Source: Woeseiaceae bacterium (lineage in GTDB: Bacteria; Pseudomonadota; Gammaproteobacteria; Steroidobacterales; Woeseiaceae). Taken from it: 64,000 nucleotides of DNA. The notes under the pieces were generated by a model that had not been told where the DNA came from, ran no database searches, and saw only the letters and a program-made list of their open reading frames with translations. Both the position numbers and the translations under genes were made by a program. The stretch lies in assembly GCA_021773075.1 (NCBI GenBank), contig JAJFKT010000026.1, positions 248,356 to 312,355 on the forward strand, written 5' to 3'. Positions 8,533 through 17,579 of the stretch are shown piece by piece (within the stretch, counting starts at the first letter, position 1; each line of letters opens with the position of its first letter).

Positions 8533-9812
8533 TCGTCCCGGTACCAGTCTGAGCGGCCACACCATGCAAGCCACATAGCGGCAGTCCAGGAAAAGTTCTT
8601 ACCGCCGGTGCCCTCGCCGGTGACGGGAGAGAAGGCCTCTGGAAAGCCGAATTTCTGGATCATATTTCGGGTGTCCTCAGTCACGCGTTGTGCCCACTTC
8701 TCCTCGCCCTGTTCCTGAAACCCGATCGCCAGCATGTAGTTAACCACCGCCCATATCGGACCTCGCCAATAGCGTACCGCGTCGAATCGCCCTTCGTCAG
8801 GGTCATGGCTGGGGAACATGAACTTTGTTGCTTTGCTAATACGTTGCCAGTGAGCGGCCAGTTTTTCACGCTGATCGTTGGTCCCGACATTGGCATAGTA
8901 CGCGAGGAACGACGCATTGGTCACGACGCCGGAGTGGTCGCCAGAGATCGTATCTCGTGAGCAGAATACGGAATTGGCGTTGTCCCACAGATAGCCGATG
9001 CCACCTATCATGTCGGCAATAAAGCCCCGTAGTTCGGTACCTGCCTCAGCTTCGCCAAGCACTTCGGCGAGCGCGGCGAGGTCACGATTGGCGCGCAACA
9101 AGATCATGGTCAGACCAACATCTGCCACGCGAAAGGGGCCCTCAGTCGCAATTTTTTTGTGGTCCCAATCGCACTGGCGACCAAAATCGACCATCGCCAA
9201 ATAACGATCGTACTCAATATTGGTCGGGCGCATCGCAGCGTCCGCATGCATGAGGTCACGACGTTGGTACGGCTCCACCCTGGATACATCGACGGTAGCG
9301 GCCGCCGCATCCCATTCCACGGAGTTGTCGCGCCCACTCTCCCAGGGGTGTGTGATGACTGCGACCCCGAGGTCTTTCGGCACCCTGAAAGCGTGGAACC
9401 ATTGATGCCACGCCAGTATTTTCGGAAACAGGGCGGCAAGTCTGCCTTTGATGGCGTCGTCGCTTGTGGCCCGCCAAAGCCGCAGCACGATGCTCGCCGC
9501 CACGGGCGGCTGTGTGATGCCGGATGTTGGAATTTTCCCGCCGGCGCCCCATACCGATGGCCCGGGAAAGTAGTCGGGGTCATCCTGGCGAAAAACGATG
9601 TGCGGAACAAATCCGTCTTCCCACTGCGCGTCGAAAAGGGTTTCCAGTTCCTGGCAGGCACGATCCAGATCAAAGGTCGAAAATCCCAGCGCAACGAACA
9701 CCGAGTCCCAGTTCCACTGGTAGGGGTACATGCCGGCCGTGGGTACGGTGTATCCGCCCCTGTCGTTCGCGATCAGAATATCTCGCGCTGCTTTGTCTAC
9801 AGTGCTAAGCAC
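8529..9812 (-). CDS. GH63-family mannosylglycerate/glucosylglycerate hydrolase
   Basis: The 427-residue (alpha/alpha)6-barrel protein is of the glycosylglycerate hydrolase type. Diagnostic blocks are GGYTVPTAGMYPYQWNWDS (19-37), THPWESGRDNSVEWD (154-168), RYWRGPIW (348-355) and PEAFSPVTGEGTGGKNFSWTAA (391-412). By family knowledge the Asp of ESGRDN (D162) is the likely acid and the Glu of PEAF (E392) the likely base; these are assigned by motif position, not by alignment. The enzyme would split 2-O-alpha-mannosylglycerate (digeneaside) or glucosylglycerate into hexose and D-glycerate. There is no signal peptide, so it acts in the cytoplasm after uptake. GTG 9812 overlaps the end of the glycerate kinase gene by 8 bp. 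Trehalase-like GH37/63 enzymes are the alternative, but the neighbouring glycerate kinase argues for glycosylglycerate. Confidence 0.8.
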   Translation of the reverse strand: MLSTVDKAARDILIANDRGGYTVPTAGMYPYQWNWDSVFVALGFSTFDLDRACQELETLFDAQWEDGFVPHIVFRQDDPDYFPGPSVWGAGGKIPTSGITQPPVAASIVLRLWRATSDDAIKGRLAALFPKILAWHQWFHAFRVPKDLGVAVITHPWESGRDNSVEWDAAAATVDVSRVEPYQRRDLMHADAAMRPTNIEYDRYLAMVDFGRQCDWDHKKIATEGPFRVADVGLTMILLRANRDLAALAEVLGEAEAGTELRGFIADMIGGIGYLWDNANSVFCSRDTISGDHSGVVTNASFLAYYANVGTNDQREKLAAHWQRISKATKFMFPSHDPDEGRFDAVRYWRGPIWAVVNYMLAIGFQEQGEEKWAQRVTEDTRNMIQKFGFPEAFSPVTGEGTGGKNFSWTAAMWLAWCGRSDWYRDE

Positions 9813-11103
9813 TATCCGCTCTCTCCTGAGATGATGTGGTCTTGGCCGAAGCGCCTGGGTCAACCAGGACAATTCGGATGTCGTTGACGTTTGTTAGTGT
9901 TGGGCCGGTGACAACGAGGTCACCAAGAACCGAAAACAGTTCATACGAGTTATTGGCTGCGAGAATTTCCGCAGGGTTTAAATCCGCATCCTTTGCTCTG
10001 GCAAGGGAAGTCTCCGAGATATAGCCACCTGCATTGTCTTCCGAGCCGTCGACTCCGTCGCTATCACAGGCAATCGCCTGAATACCCGCGGCGCCGTCCA
10101 GGTGGATCATTAGACTGGTGAGGTATTCCAGATTCGGACCCCCACGTCCCAGCTTGTTGCGGATAGTGACAGTGAGTTCTCCACCGGAAATTAACGCGAT
10201 CCGATCATTTTCCGCACGGTGGGATTTCGCTAGCGACGCATGTTCACAGCCAACGGCTGTGGCATCGCCTTCGATCGCATCGCCAACGATTATCGGCTGC
10301 CAGTTTTTCTGGCGAACATCTTCAGCCACCGCGTTGAGCGCTGTACCCGCGTTTGCAATGAGATGCACCGGATGAGGGCGGGGTATGACAGCCTTCGCTT
10401 TTCGCAGCGCGTCAGTTATAGCCTGCCGATTCGGAAGCGAATATCTTTCCAGCACATCCAGCGCTTCCTGTGTGCTGCTGGTGTCGCCAATCGACGGTCC
10501 CGACGCGACATCTGCGGAGTCGTCACCGACGACATCCGAAATCACGAACGTATGCAACTCGGCACCCGACGTCGCGGCCGCCAGGCGACCACCCTTGACG
10601 TTTGACAGGTGTTTTCGGACACGATTGATCTCGGCGATGTTGGCACCGCTATGCAGGAGATGTCGGGTAACCCGTTGCTTCTCATCCAGCGTAACGCCGT
10701 CTATCGGTGAACAGATGAGTGCCGAACCTCCGCCAGAGATCAGGAAAAATACGCGGTCGTTCGGGCCGGCGCTTGCGGCCAGTTCCAGCATGTCTGTCGC
10801 GGCGGCAACGGAGTTCTTGTCCGGGACCGGGTGGCCCGCCTCGATGATGCGGATATCGCCGGTTGTGGATCTCGCGCCGTGGCCGTAGCGAGTGGCAACG
10901 ACACCGACCGTCGGCCCGAGTAGGTGCTCGTTTGCTACGGCAGCCATCTCGGCGGACGCCTTGCCGGCGCCAAGTACAATATTTCTACCTTTCGGTGCAT
11001 CGTCAGGTAAGAACGCGGGCAATGTCGCGCGAGGCTGCGTCGCCGCAACCCCGGTTTGAAACAGGTGCTCCAGCCAGTCGCGATTCTCTGTCGACTGCGG
11101 CAT
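9805..11103 (-). CDS. Glycerate 2-kinase (DUF4147/MOFRL family)
   Basis: This 432-residue enzyme phosphorylates D-glycerate to 2-phosphoglycerate. It shows the N-terminal DUF4147 domain with LGAGKASAEM (about 44-53), LISGGGSALICSP (about 120), NRVRKHLSNVKGGRLA (about 160) and SDVVGDDSADVASGPS (about 190), then the MOFRL domain with SGGELTVTI and AIACDSDGVDGSEDNAGG. ATG 11103 lies two bases after the symporter stop; the frame upstream to 11358 runs antisense-like through the symporter and is not coding. Its location directly before the glycosylglycerate hydrolase means the glycerate half of the substrate is handled in the same operon. GckA-type naming would fit, but the symbol is not certain. 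Confidence 0.88.
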   Translation of the reverse strand: MPQSTENRDWLEHLFQTGVAATQPRATLPAFLPDDAPKGRNIVLGAGKASAEMAAVANEHLLGPTVGVVATRYGHGARSTTGDIRIIEAGHPVPDKNSVAAATDMLELAASAGPNDRVFFLISGGGSALICSPIDGVTLDEKQRVTRHLLHSGANIAEINRVRKHLSNVKGGRLAAATSGAELHTFVISDVVGDDSADVASGPSIGDTSSTQEALDVLERYSLPNRQAITDALRKAKAVIPRPHPVHLIANAGTALNAVAEDVRQKNWQPIIVGDAIEGDATAVGCEHASLAKSHRAENDRIALISGGELTVTIRNKLGRGGPNLEYLTSLMIHLDGAAGIQAIACDSDGVDGSEDNAGGYISETSLARAKDADLNPAEILAANNSYELFSVLGDLVVTGPTLTNVNDIRIVLVDPGASAKTTSSQERADSA

Positions 11104-11105
11104 CG

Positions 11106-12698
11106 TCAGGTGAACCAGGATTGCGCGCCGCTCAAGGACATGCTGATGGCAACGATCAGGGCAAAGAAGATGATCAAAGCAACACCGGATTTCAAGGCGC
11201 CGGAACCGTGCTGGTCGATATCGACATCGACCGGCTCCGCCGCCACGACATCCGCAGACTTTTCGAACAACAGGCTGACAAGCAGAGCGACACTGGAGGT
11301 TACGATGAGGCCGATGAAGTTCCACCACATCCAGAAAATCTGCGGCTGCTCTTTCCACATATATAGGTTGACGGCCATCCCGACGATCAGTCCCACATTT
11401 GCACCTTTGCTGCCAACCCGCCGCGTCAACATGGCGAGCAGGAAGATACCGAGTATCGGTCCGTAGAGCGCCGAACCAACTTTATTGATTGCTTCAATCA
11501 CCGTCGGCGCGATCGCGCCACCGAACGCAGAGAGAATCAGGATAACGATGCCCCAGAAGATCGACACGCCGCGAGCCCAAAGTACTTCTTTCTGCTTTTC
11601 GCTGGGCATCAAACCCAGCACGGACAGGTCTTCAAGCGTGACAGCTGCGAGCGAATTGACTGCTGAACTGAGCGACGACATTGCGGCCGCAAGAATCGCC
11701 ACCAGCAGCAAGCCGATAACGCCGTGCGGCAGGTGCTCAAGAATAAAGATGGGCATCATGAAATCCGGCTTGTCCGCCGGGATGCGGGCGAGTAGCTCCG
11801 GGTCATTCGCGAAAGCGACGCCAACGATCAAGCCGGCGAAGCAGTACAGCAGTACCAGCGGAAAGCGCAGCACGCCGTTTGCGAACAACACGGTGCGCGC
11901 GTCCTTGATGTCCTTTGCAGATAATAAGCGCTGCGCCTGTGTTTGATCGCAACCGTAATAGGAGGCGTACAGCACGAAACCGCCAAACAACATCGGCAGC
12001 AGACCAAACTCATCGCCGGAAAAGCCGAAAGACTTGATATCTACAGCGCGAAGACGTGCCGGGTCAACCTGGCGCCAAAATGCGTCAAAGCCGCCGATAT
12101 CGGCCAGTGCGTACCAGGCAACCAGCAACAATCCACCGAAAATCAGAACCATCTGAATCGCATCACCGTAGACGACCGCTTTCATGCCACCGGACGTCGA
12201 GTAGATCAGGGTAATGACACCGACGACCATGATCGACTGCCACAAAGGGATGCCCAGAACCGCTTCCAGTATCAGACCCATTGCATAGACCATGATGCCG
12301 GTGGCGAACGATCTGACGATCTGGAAGAATACGCTGATCAGGATGCGAGTCGAGCGTCCGAATCGCTGCTCAAGATAGTCGTAGATACTGACGATCCCGG
12401 CACGGTAAAGCGCTGGCGCGATGACGAACATCACGAGGATCATCGCGAGCGGAACGGCGAACTCATACGTTAGCCAACTCAGTCCGCCGCCTTCGCGAAG
12501 GCCGACGAACGCGGGGGCCGAAATGAAGCTGATAGCCGACAACTGCGTAGCCATCGTCGACAAGGTTAGCGGAAACCATCCCATGGTCCGGCCACCGAGA
12601 AAGTAGTCGCCTTCATCGGACTGGTTACGAAGCAGGTAGCCAAATAGCAGCAAACCGAACAGGTAAATTCCAACAACAATGTAGTCGAGTACGTTCAT
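11106..12698 (-). CDS. Sodium:solute symporter (SSS family)
   Basis: This 530-residue inner-membrane transporter has about 13-14 hydrophobic segments and the SSS hallmarks GYLLRNQSDEGDYFLGGRTMGW near the start and ATQLSAISFISAPAFVG at about 50-66. Members move sugars, sialic acid, amino acids and other solutes with sodium. It is placed between the outer-membrane receptor and the cytoplasmic hydrolase, kinase and isomerase genes, so it is the likely inner-membrane importer of the intact glycosylglycerate. The spacing to the following glycerate kinase is 2 bp. It is separated from the upstream receptor gene by a 138 bp gap with a hairpin. The substrate is inferred from context alone. Confidence 0.88.
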   Translation of the reverse strand: MNVLDYIVVGIYLFGLLLFGYLLRNQSDEGDYFLGGRTMGWFPLTLSTMATQLSAISFISAPAFVGLREGGGLSWLTYEFAVPLAMILVMFVIAPALYRAGIVSIYDYLEQRFGRSTRILISVFFQIVRSFATGIMVYAMGLILEAVLGIPLWQSIMVVGVITLIYSTSGGMKAVVYGDAIQMVLIFGGLLLVAWYALADIGGFDAFWRQVDPARLRAVDIKSFGFSGDEFGLLPMLFGGFVLYASYYGCDQTQAQRLLSAKDIKDARTVLFANGVLRFPLVLLYCFAGLIVGVAFANDPELLARIPADKPDFMMPIFILEHLPHGVIGLLLVAILAAAMSSLSSAVNSLAAVTLEDLSVLGLMPSEKQKEVLWARGVSIFWGIVILILSAFGGAIAPTVIEAINKVGSALYGPILGIFLLAMLTRRVGSKGANVGLIVGMAVNLYMWKEQPQIFWMWWNFIGLIVTSSVALLVSLLFEKSADVVAAEPVDVDIDQHGSGALKSGVALIIFFALIVAISMSLSGAQSWFT

Positions 12699-12783
12699 AG
12701 GTGTTTGCTGCCTGTATGTGTGGGTAATCCCATGATGGCAGGATACTGCTATGGCTCAAGAGAGCCAGCAGGTGAAACACTCT

Positions 12784-12825
12784 ACGACCGGAGGTTTTCG
12801 GCGGGGGAAGAGCCCCTCCGGTCGT
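12784..12825 (-). terminator. Intercistronic hairpin between receptor and symporter genes
   Basis: A perfect 11 bp inverted repeat, ACGACCGGAGG with CCTCCGGTCGT, encloses a loop of about 20 bases just after the receptor stop. No T-run follows on the minus strand, so partial attenuation or mRNA 3'-end protection is more likely than full termination. It could set a different expression level for the receptor and the cytoplasmic genes. Confidence 0.5.
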
Positions 12826-12836
12826 GAGGGCGTGCG

Positions 12837-15332
12837 CTAAAAGTCGTACGTAAATCGCACAGTGATTCGGCGCGGCAGTATGGCGCGTCCGATAAAGAAC
12901 TGTGCTGGCGTTCCGGACTGGGAGTTGCCCTGGCGCGGAGAGCCCTCCGTGATTCCCTGTTCATCGGTCAGGTTGAATACGTTGGCGCTAATGCGGAATG
13001 TCTGATCACCTTCGAGGGGAATCGTATAGCCGAGGTCGAGGCGTACCAAGCTGTACGAGTCGAGCGGAACGGTATTCCCGGAGTTAGCGAAGTTGTCGCC
13101 ATGGAAATTATGGAATAGCGAAGCGTCGAAATTGCCGTAGTTGAATGTTACGCCGGTGTTCGCCAGCTCATTCGGTTGACGCGTCAACTCGTTGCCAATG
13201 ATTGACGGGTTACCTTCCGACTCGGTGAACTCGTGGCTGCGCAGCGTGATGTTTCCGTTGAGCGCCCAGTAGTCATTAATATGAAATACTGCGCCAGCTT
13301 CGATTCCAACTGACTCCGTCGACGTCTGCTCTACCGAGGTAATGACCTGTCCTGGATTGTTTGGGTCATTGACGAAGGTTACGTCTTGGCGATCGCTCAG
13401 ATCGGTGTAAAACGCCGTGGCGTATCCATCCCAGCGATCGGTCTGGAATTTGAGACCAGCTTCTCCCTGAATGATGATCTCACCGTCAAAGGTTCCGAAC
13501 TCGCCAAAATCGTTGAACCGCTGGCTGCGGACCTGCGGGAAGAAGTAACCGCGAGACACGTTACCAAACAGATTCACGCTGTCGTTGAGCCGGTACAGTG
13601 CGCCAAGTGACAGCGCCCATTCCGTGGTGTCCAAAGTGTCGCTGAATATCTGACCAGTACGAAAGCTCACCTGCTCAAGGTCGTCATTGACGAGCGGATC
13701 GCTTCCCATCACCACGTTGCCAGTGCGTTTTGTTACTACCTCACCGTCGAGCCTTTCGATGCGGGCGCCCACGTCGAAGGTCCAGTCGCCGAATTCGATC
13801 TGGTCGGCGATATAAATTGCCGCGCGACGAGCACTACGTTCATGATCGCCAGTTAGTCCGTTGGCGTTCATCAGCCCATTCTGAGTGAACTGGAAAACGT
13901 CGCCGGGCGAGGCGACCAGCGCACCGTTTGCATCCTGGGCAACATCGTTGAGAGCAACATCAACGAATAAGGGAGCATTCCGGAAATCGGCGAGGAAGGT
14001 CGAAATGTAGTTGATGTCCAGCGCCTCACTTTGCGAGAAGAATGTGCCGATCGTGACTGTGTGCTCTGACGAATCGCGGCTGAAGCCCTTGCTGATACTG
14101 AACTCGCCCGACACATCTGTCGCATCGCGTACACGATCCAACGTTCGATTGCCGAACAACAGGTAGTTCGCTGGAAGTGCCAGTCCGGACTGAGTGAATG
14201 TAAAGTCGGCATTCGCCGCGAACGGGTCCAGTCCTCTGCTGGTCAGGAACTCACTCTGCGTCTGTACCGTATTAGCAACACCGTCACCATCAAGGAACAG
14301 ATTGAACTGGTGGTCATACTGCGCAAATTTGATCTTCGAGTTTACTGCCCAGTCGTTACCAATATCCTTGTCCAGAACGACTGCAAACGAGGCGCCCTCG
14401 GTAACAACGCCATCACCGATTGGTGACTGATACTGGCCTTCCGGTGTCTGGAACTGAATTCCTCGGGCTTCGCCGGTATTGACGGTGAACACTTCAGCAC
14501 CGTCGTTGCCGGAGAGTCGCTCCTGGCTCAAGCCGTTCAATGGCAATGGCAGATAGAACTGCACGCTGTCATCGATCAATTGACCGTAAAACGTAACCGA
14601 TCCTGATCCATCGCTGAATTCTTTCGTCAGGTTGCCACGCACCTGGTAGCCCTCGGTTGTAAGATCCGAGTCGAGTGTTCCTTCGTCGTAGCGGTAGAAT
14701 CCGGAGAGCGCATAGTAAGTATTACTATCGTCATCACCTAGCGGGCCACTAAAGTAATAGTCGCCGCGGAGACGTCCTTCCTCAGCAAGCTCGAGCTGCA
14801 GTGTGCCCTCATTTTCCGGGCCGCCTGTCTTGCTGATGTAGTTAATGATTCCGGCCACAGATCCCGGACCGAATAGATTGGATGTGCCGCTTGAAACATA
14901 TTCAACGCGTGAAATGCCGAGGTCGTTGCGATAGTAAACGTCGAACGCTGATGAGTTCAGTCCGAATGTCGTGAATACCGGAATACCGTCGTACTCCAGC
15001 GGCGTGAATGAAAACTGGCCGCCGGATGGCAGGCCACGAAGGAATACGTTGGTTGCGACCTCACCGCCACCGCCTTCTGCCTTGATGCCGGGAATTTGCG
15101 TCAGGACGTCAGCCTGGCTTGCCCCAGTAAATTTGCGCAGGTCCGTTTCCGAAAACTGCGTTACTGATTGAGGTGTTTCGAACACGGTACGTTGTACACC
15201 CGTACCGGTTACGACAATTTCTTCGATAACTTCATCGTCGGTGTTCGACGTCGCCTGCGAAAACGCTGCGCATGGCAGCGCGCAGCATAGTGCGATGGCA
15301 AATGCGCGAGCGGATAGTCTGGAACTTTTCAT
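12837..15332 (-). CDS. TonB-dependent outer-membrane receptor of the glycosylglycerate locus
   Basis: The 831-residue protein has a signal peptide ending near AFSQA (residue 27), a TonB-box-like EEIVVTGTG at about 37-45, a plug domain (about 55-165, with LTQIPGIKAEGGG and NVFLRGLPSGG), and a long beta-barrel ending in ITVRFTYDF with the terminal Phe typical of Omp85-inserted barrels. Such receptors import scarce or bulky substrates with TonB/ExbBD energy. It is first in the minus-strand operon and divergent from a ROK regulator, which probably represses it. Uptake of mannosylglycerate or an oligomeric or heteroside precursor is inferred. A 278 bp intergenic region on the 5' side holds the likely promoters and an operator candidate. 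Confidence 0.9.
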   Translation of the reverse strand: MKSSRLSARAFAIALCCALPCAAFSQATSNTDDEVIEEIVVTGTGVQRTVFETPQSVTQFSETDLRKFTGASQADVLTQIPGIKAEGGGGEVATNVFLRGLPSGGQFSFTPLEYDGIPVFTTFGLNSSAFDVYYRNDLGISRVEYVSSGTSNLFGPGSVAGIINYISKTGGPENEGTLQLELAEEGRLRGDYYFSGPLGDDDSNTYYALSGFYRYDEGTLDSDLTTEGYQVRGNLTKEFSDGSGSVTFYGQLIDDSVQFYLPLPLNGLSQERLSGNDGAEVFTVNTGEARGIQFQTPEGQYQSPIGDGVVTEGASFAVVLDKDIGNDWAVNSKIKFAQYDHQFNLFLDGDGVANTVQTQSEFLTSRGLDPFAANADFTFTQSGLALPANYLLFGNRTLDRVRDATDVSGEFSISKGFSRDSSEHTVTIGTFFSQSEALDINYISTFLADFRNAPLFVDVALNDVAQDANGALVASPGDVFQFTQNGLMNANGLTGDHERSARRAAIYIADQIEFGDWTFDVGARIERLDGEVVTKRTGNVVMGSDPLVNDDLEQVSFRTGQIFSDTLDTTEWALSLGALYRLNDSVNLFGNVSRGYFFPQVRSQRFNDFGEFGTFDGEIIIQGEAGLKFQTDRWDGYATAFYTDLSDRQDVTFVNDPNNPGQVITSVEQTSTESVGIEAGAVFHINDYWALNGNITLRSHEFTESEGNPSIIGNELTRQPNELANTGVTFNYGNFDASLFHNFHGDNFANSGNTVPLDSYSLVRLDLGYTIPLEGDQTFRISANVFNLTDEQGITEGSPRQGNSQSGTPAQFFIGRAILPRRITVRFTYDF

Positions 15333-15448
15333 GGTAAACCCCCGAAATATGATGTGCCCTGGCGGAACGATTTCATCGTTCTTGATATTGCTCGACGAGG
15401 TGACCCATCGAGCTGCGTATGTTTATCGCACATTAATACTCATAATAC

Positions 15449-15463
15449 AACTTATTATAAGTT
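15449..15463. promoter_or_regulatory. Candidate operator: AACTTA-N3-TAAGTT
   Basis: A perfect 6 bp inverted repeat with a 3-base spacer lies in a very AT-rich part of the 278 bp gap between the TonB receptor gene (minus) and the ROK regulator gene (plus). It is 117 bp upstream of the receptor start. AT-rich palindromes are typical ROK repressor targets. The assignment is inference. Confidence 0.4.
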
Positions 15464-15610
15464 TTATTAGTTATAATGGATTTTGTCTCTCAATTTCAGT
15501 GAGTTCCGTGCAGAGCCAATGGGAAATTAAAGCTCAAACCAGACTCATTAGTAGCTACTATTGCCATCTGGCTGATAAAACCGAATACGCTACACGGCAA
15601 AAAAGACGCT

Positions 15611-16798
15611 TTGCGGCGTCATCCAAAGGATACGAAACCGTTGTTTGAGACCTCAGAATTCCCGGATTTCTTCAAAAGAAACAATCTTCGCGCGCCGTCG
15701 GAGACGGAGCGCAGAATATTGGGTACAGTTTTACGCGCCGGTGAGATTGGACAGACAGCATTAGCCAAAGCGACGGGTCTGGCGCAGCAGAGCATCTCGC
15801 GGATTGTCAAAGGGCTACTTCTGACCGGCGCGCTGCTTGAGGGCGAGCGCCTGTTTAGCGGCAAGCGCGGTCAACCGGGCGTGTCGATACGGGTTGCACC
15901 GGGGTTTGCCTATACATTCGGTGTGTCGATGATGACCGACGCGATTTCCGTTGTCCTGTTTGATTTTTCCGGTGTCGTCGTCGACGAGTCACACTGCGAC
16001 ATGCCGGCGATGACGCGCAATGCGGTACTGGACAAGGTTGAGAGCATTACCCAGTCCTTTTTTGACGAGCATAGAATCGAGCCGGATCGTGTCTTCGGCA
16101 TGGGTGTTAGTGTCTCGGGCCGCTACATTGGTCCTGGCGCACGATATAACACACCACGATTGCTCGACGACTGGGCCCTGATTGATATCGATCGACTGTT
16201 CAGCGATCGATTCGATATTCCGGTCTGGGTTGAGAACGACGGTAACGCCGCGGCAATTGGTGAAAGCCTCGTCGGAGTTGGGCGACGCTACGATAATTTT
16301 GTTTACCTGTATATCGATACACTGTTGGGTGGCGGCGTGATTGTTGATCACGAACTAATGCGCGGCTGCAATGGCAACGGCGGTGAGATCGGTTTGCTGT
16401 TGCCAAAGAATGTCTATCCACACCCATCTTTGAGTTCGCTGCGCGAAACGCTGGGTGAATACGGCCACAGCTTTGCATATATTTCCGACATGATTCGGAA
16501 TTTTGACAGTAGCTGGTCAGGTGTCGACGAGTGGATCGCAAAAACGCAAAATTCGCTGTCACTCATTGCATCTGCGCTCGCTGCAATTTTGGATCCGGAA
16601 GCAATCGTGCTGGGCGGGCGCATGCCCGAGTCACTCGCTCGCAAGGTAATACCGCATATTGATATCTATAACGACTCGCGAAGAGGCAAGCCACGTGCAA
16701 TCCCTCGTCTGCTTATCTCAAAGGCCGGTCGCGACGCAAGCGCAATCGGCGCCGCCGCGTTGCCCTTCAAAGATCACTTTTTTGCAGCGGCGAGCTAA
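15611..16798 (+). CDS. ROK-family transcriptional regulator
   Basis: The 395-residue protein combines an N-terminal winged helix (about 25-85: ILGTVLRAGEIGQTALAKATGLAQQSISRIVKGLL) with a ROK sugar-binding domain (about 100-390). The ROK part keeps VENDGNAAAIGES, but the zinc motif CxCGxxGCxE is missing; after the GGEIG there is LLLPKNVYPHPSL instead. XylR/NagC/Mlc-type ROK repressors are released by sugars. It is divergent from the receptor of the glycosylglycerate operon, so mannose, fructose or the glycoside is the likely inducer. The only available start is TTG 15611, with a weak AAAAAAGACG upstream, so the N-terminus is uncertain. Its 3' end overlaps the next convergent gene by 4 bp. Confidence 0.82.
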   Translation: MRRHPKDTKPLFETSEFPDFFKRNNLRAPSETERRILGTVLRAGEIGQTALAKATGLAQQSISRIVKGLLLTGALLEGERLFSGKRGQPGVSIRVAPGFAYTFGVSMMTDAISVVLFDFSGVVVDESHCDMPAMTRNAVLDKVESITQSFFDEHRIEPDRVFGMGVSVSGRYIGPGARYNTPRLLDDWALIDIDRLFSDRFDIPVWVENDGNAAAIGESLVGVGRRYDNFVYLYIDTLLGGGVIVDHELMRGCNGNGGEIGLLLPKNVYPHPSLSSLRETLGEYGHSFAYISDMIRNFDSSWSGVDEWIAKTQNSLSLIASALAAILDPEAIVLGGRMPESLARKVIPHIDIYNDSRRGKPRAIPRLLISKAGRDASAIGAAALPFKDHFFAAAS

Positions 16799-17508
16799 AG
16801 TGCTGTCGCAAATATCTTAGGTTGCCCGGTCTCGGGATCGATAATCGGTACCGATGAGTACTGTGCAATAAATGCGCGTCGTGGCTGGTCCGTGATATTC
16901 GGTGACGAGCGATGCAGGGTCACCGAGGAAAAAACGACAGCAGACCCGGCGGGTACGAACGCCGGCACCCCAGGGTCGGTGCCTTCGTAGCCAATCAACA
17001 CTTTGCCATCCTGATCCCAGTGATGCGTAACGACGGACGTATCTTCATTGAGATTCCTTGGCAGTACGTAAACGGCGCCGTTATCGACAGTTGTATCGTC
17101 AAGTGCGAGCCAGACCGTCACATACGGCGTGTGTTCGAACATCACATAGCCACTATCCTGGTGCCACGCGAAAGACGCCCCCGTCTTCGGACCCTTCACA
17201 ATAAATTGCTCATTAAAGGGAAACGGTGGTCCGCCAAGAAAGGGCGTTACGAAATTCTTCATTGACTCACCAAGCACAAATTCCGCGAGATGAGGTAAAT
17301 CGGCATGTCGATGCCGAAGAAAACGTCGATCTTCACCGCGACCGATATCGTGCGCCTTGCCACCTTTGTCGTCGTCCGGTGGCTCGATCAACAGGTGGTC
17401 ACAAGTGGTTCGTAAGTGAAGGACCTCATCCGAGTCCAGCAACTCCGGCAATATCACGTAACCCACATCCAGATAACGTTGGCGCGTGTCAGGCGGCACG
17501 GTTCGCAT
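16795..17508 (-). CDS. Phytanoyl-CoA dioxygenase (PhyH) family protein
   Basis: This 237-residue Fe(II)/2-oxoglutarate dioxygenase-like protein has iron ligands in WHQDSGY (H116, D118) and TLHRSSPN (H199), with R211 in RRAFIAQY likely binding 2-oxoglutarate. PhyH relatives hydroxylate lipids, amino acids (for example ectoine or proline-like substrates) or small metabolites. Start ATG 17508 has AGGAG-like bases upstream (aaggagttttt on the coding strand). It lies between the glycosylglycerate regulator and the Lrp regulator of the arginine/proline operon and shares an operon with neither by spacing. A role in hydroxylating an amino acid is possible but unsupported. The fold is secure, the substrate unknown. 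Confidence 0.8.
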   Translation of the reverse strand: MRTVPPDTRQRYLDVGYVILPELLDSDEVLHLRTTCDHLLIEPPDDDKGGKAHDIGRGEDRRFLRHRHADLPHLAEFVLGESMKNFVTPFLGGPPFPFNEQFIVKGPKTGASFAWHQDSGYVMFEHTPYVTVWLALDDTTVDNGAVYVLPRNLNEDTSVVTHHWDQDGKVLIGYEGTDPGVPAFVPAGSAVVFSSVTLHRSSPNITDQPRRAFIAQYSSVPIIDPETGQPKIFATAL

Positions 17509-17579
17509 AGAAAAACTCCTTGGCTAAACGGCTTAAGGTATGGCCCCCATACGTGAAGGATGAACGAGCACTTGGCGAT

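Noticed and set aside
9159..9887. 242-residue frame antisense to the glycosylglycerate hydrolase gene
   Set aside because: The hydrolase frame on the other strand has full family motifs; this frame has none and is a high-GC shadow.
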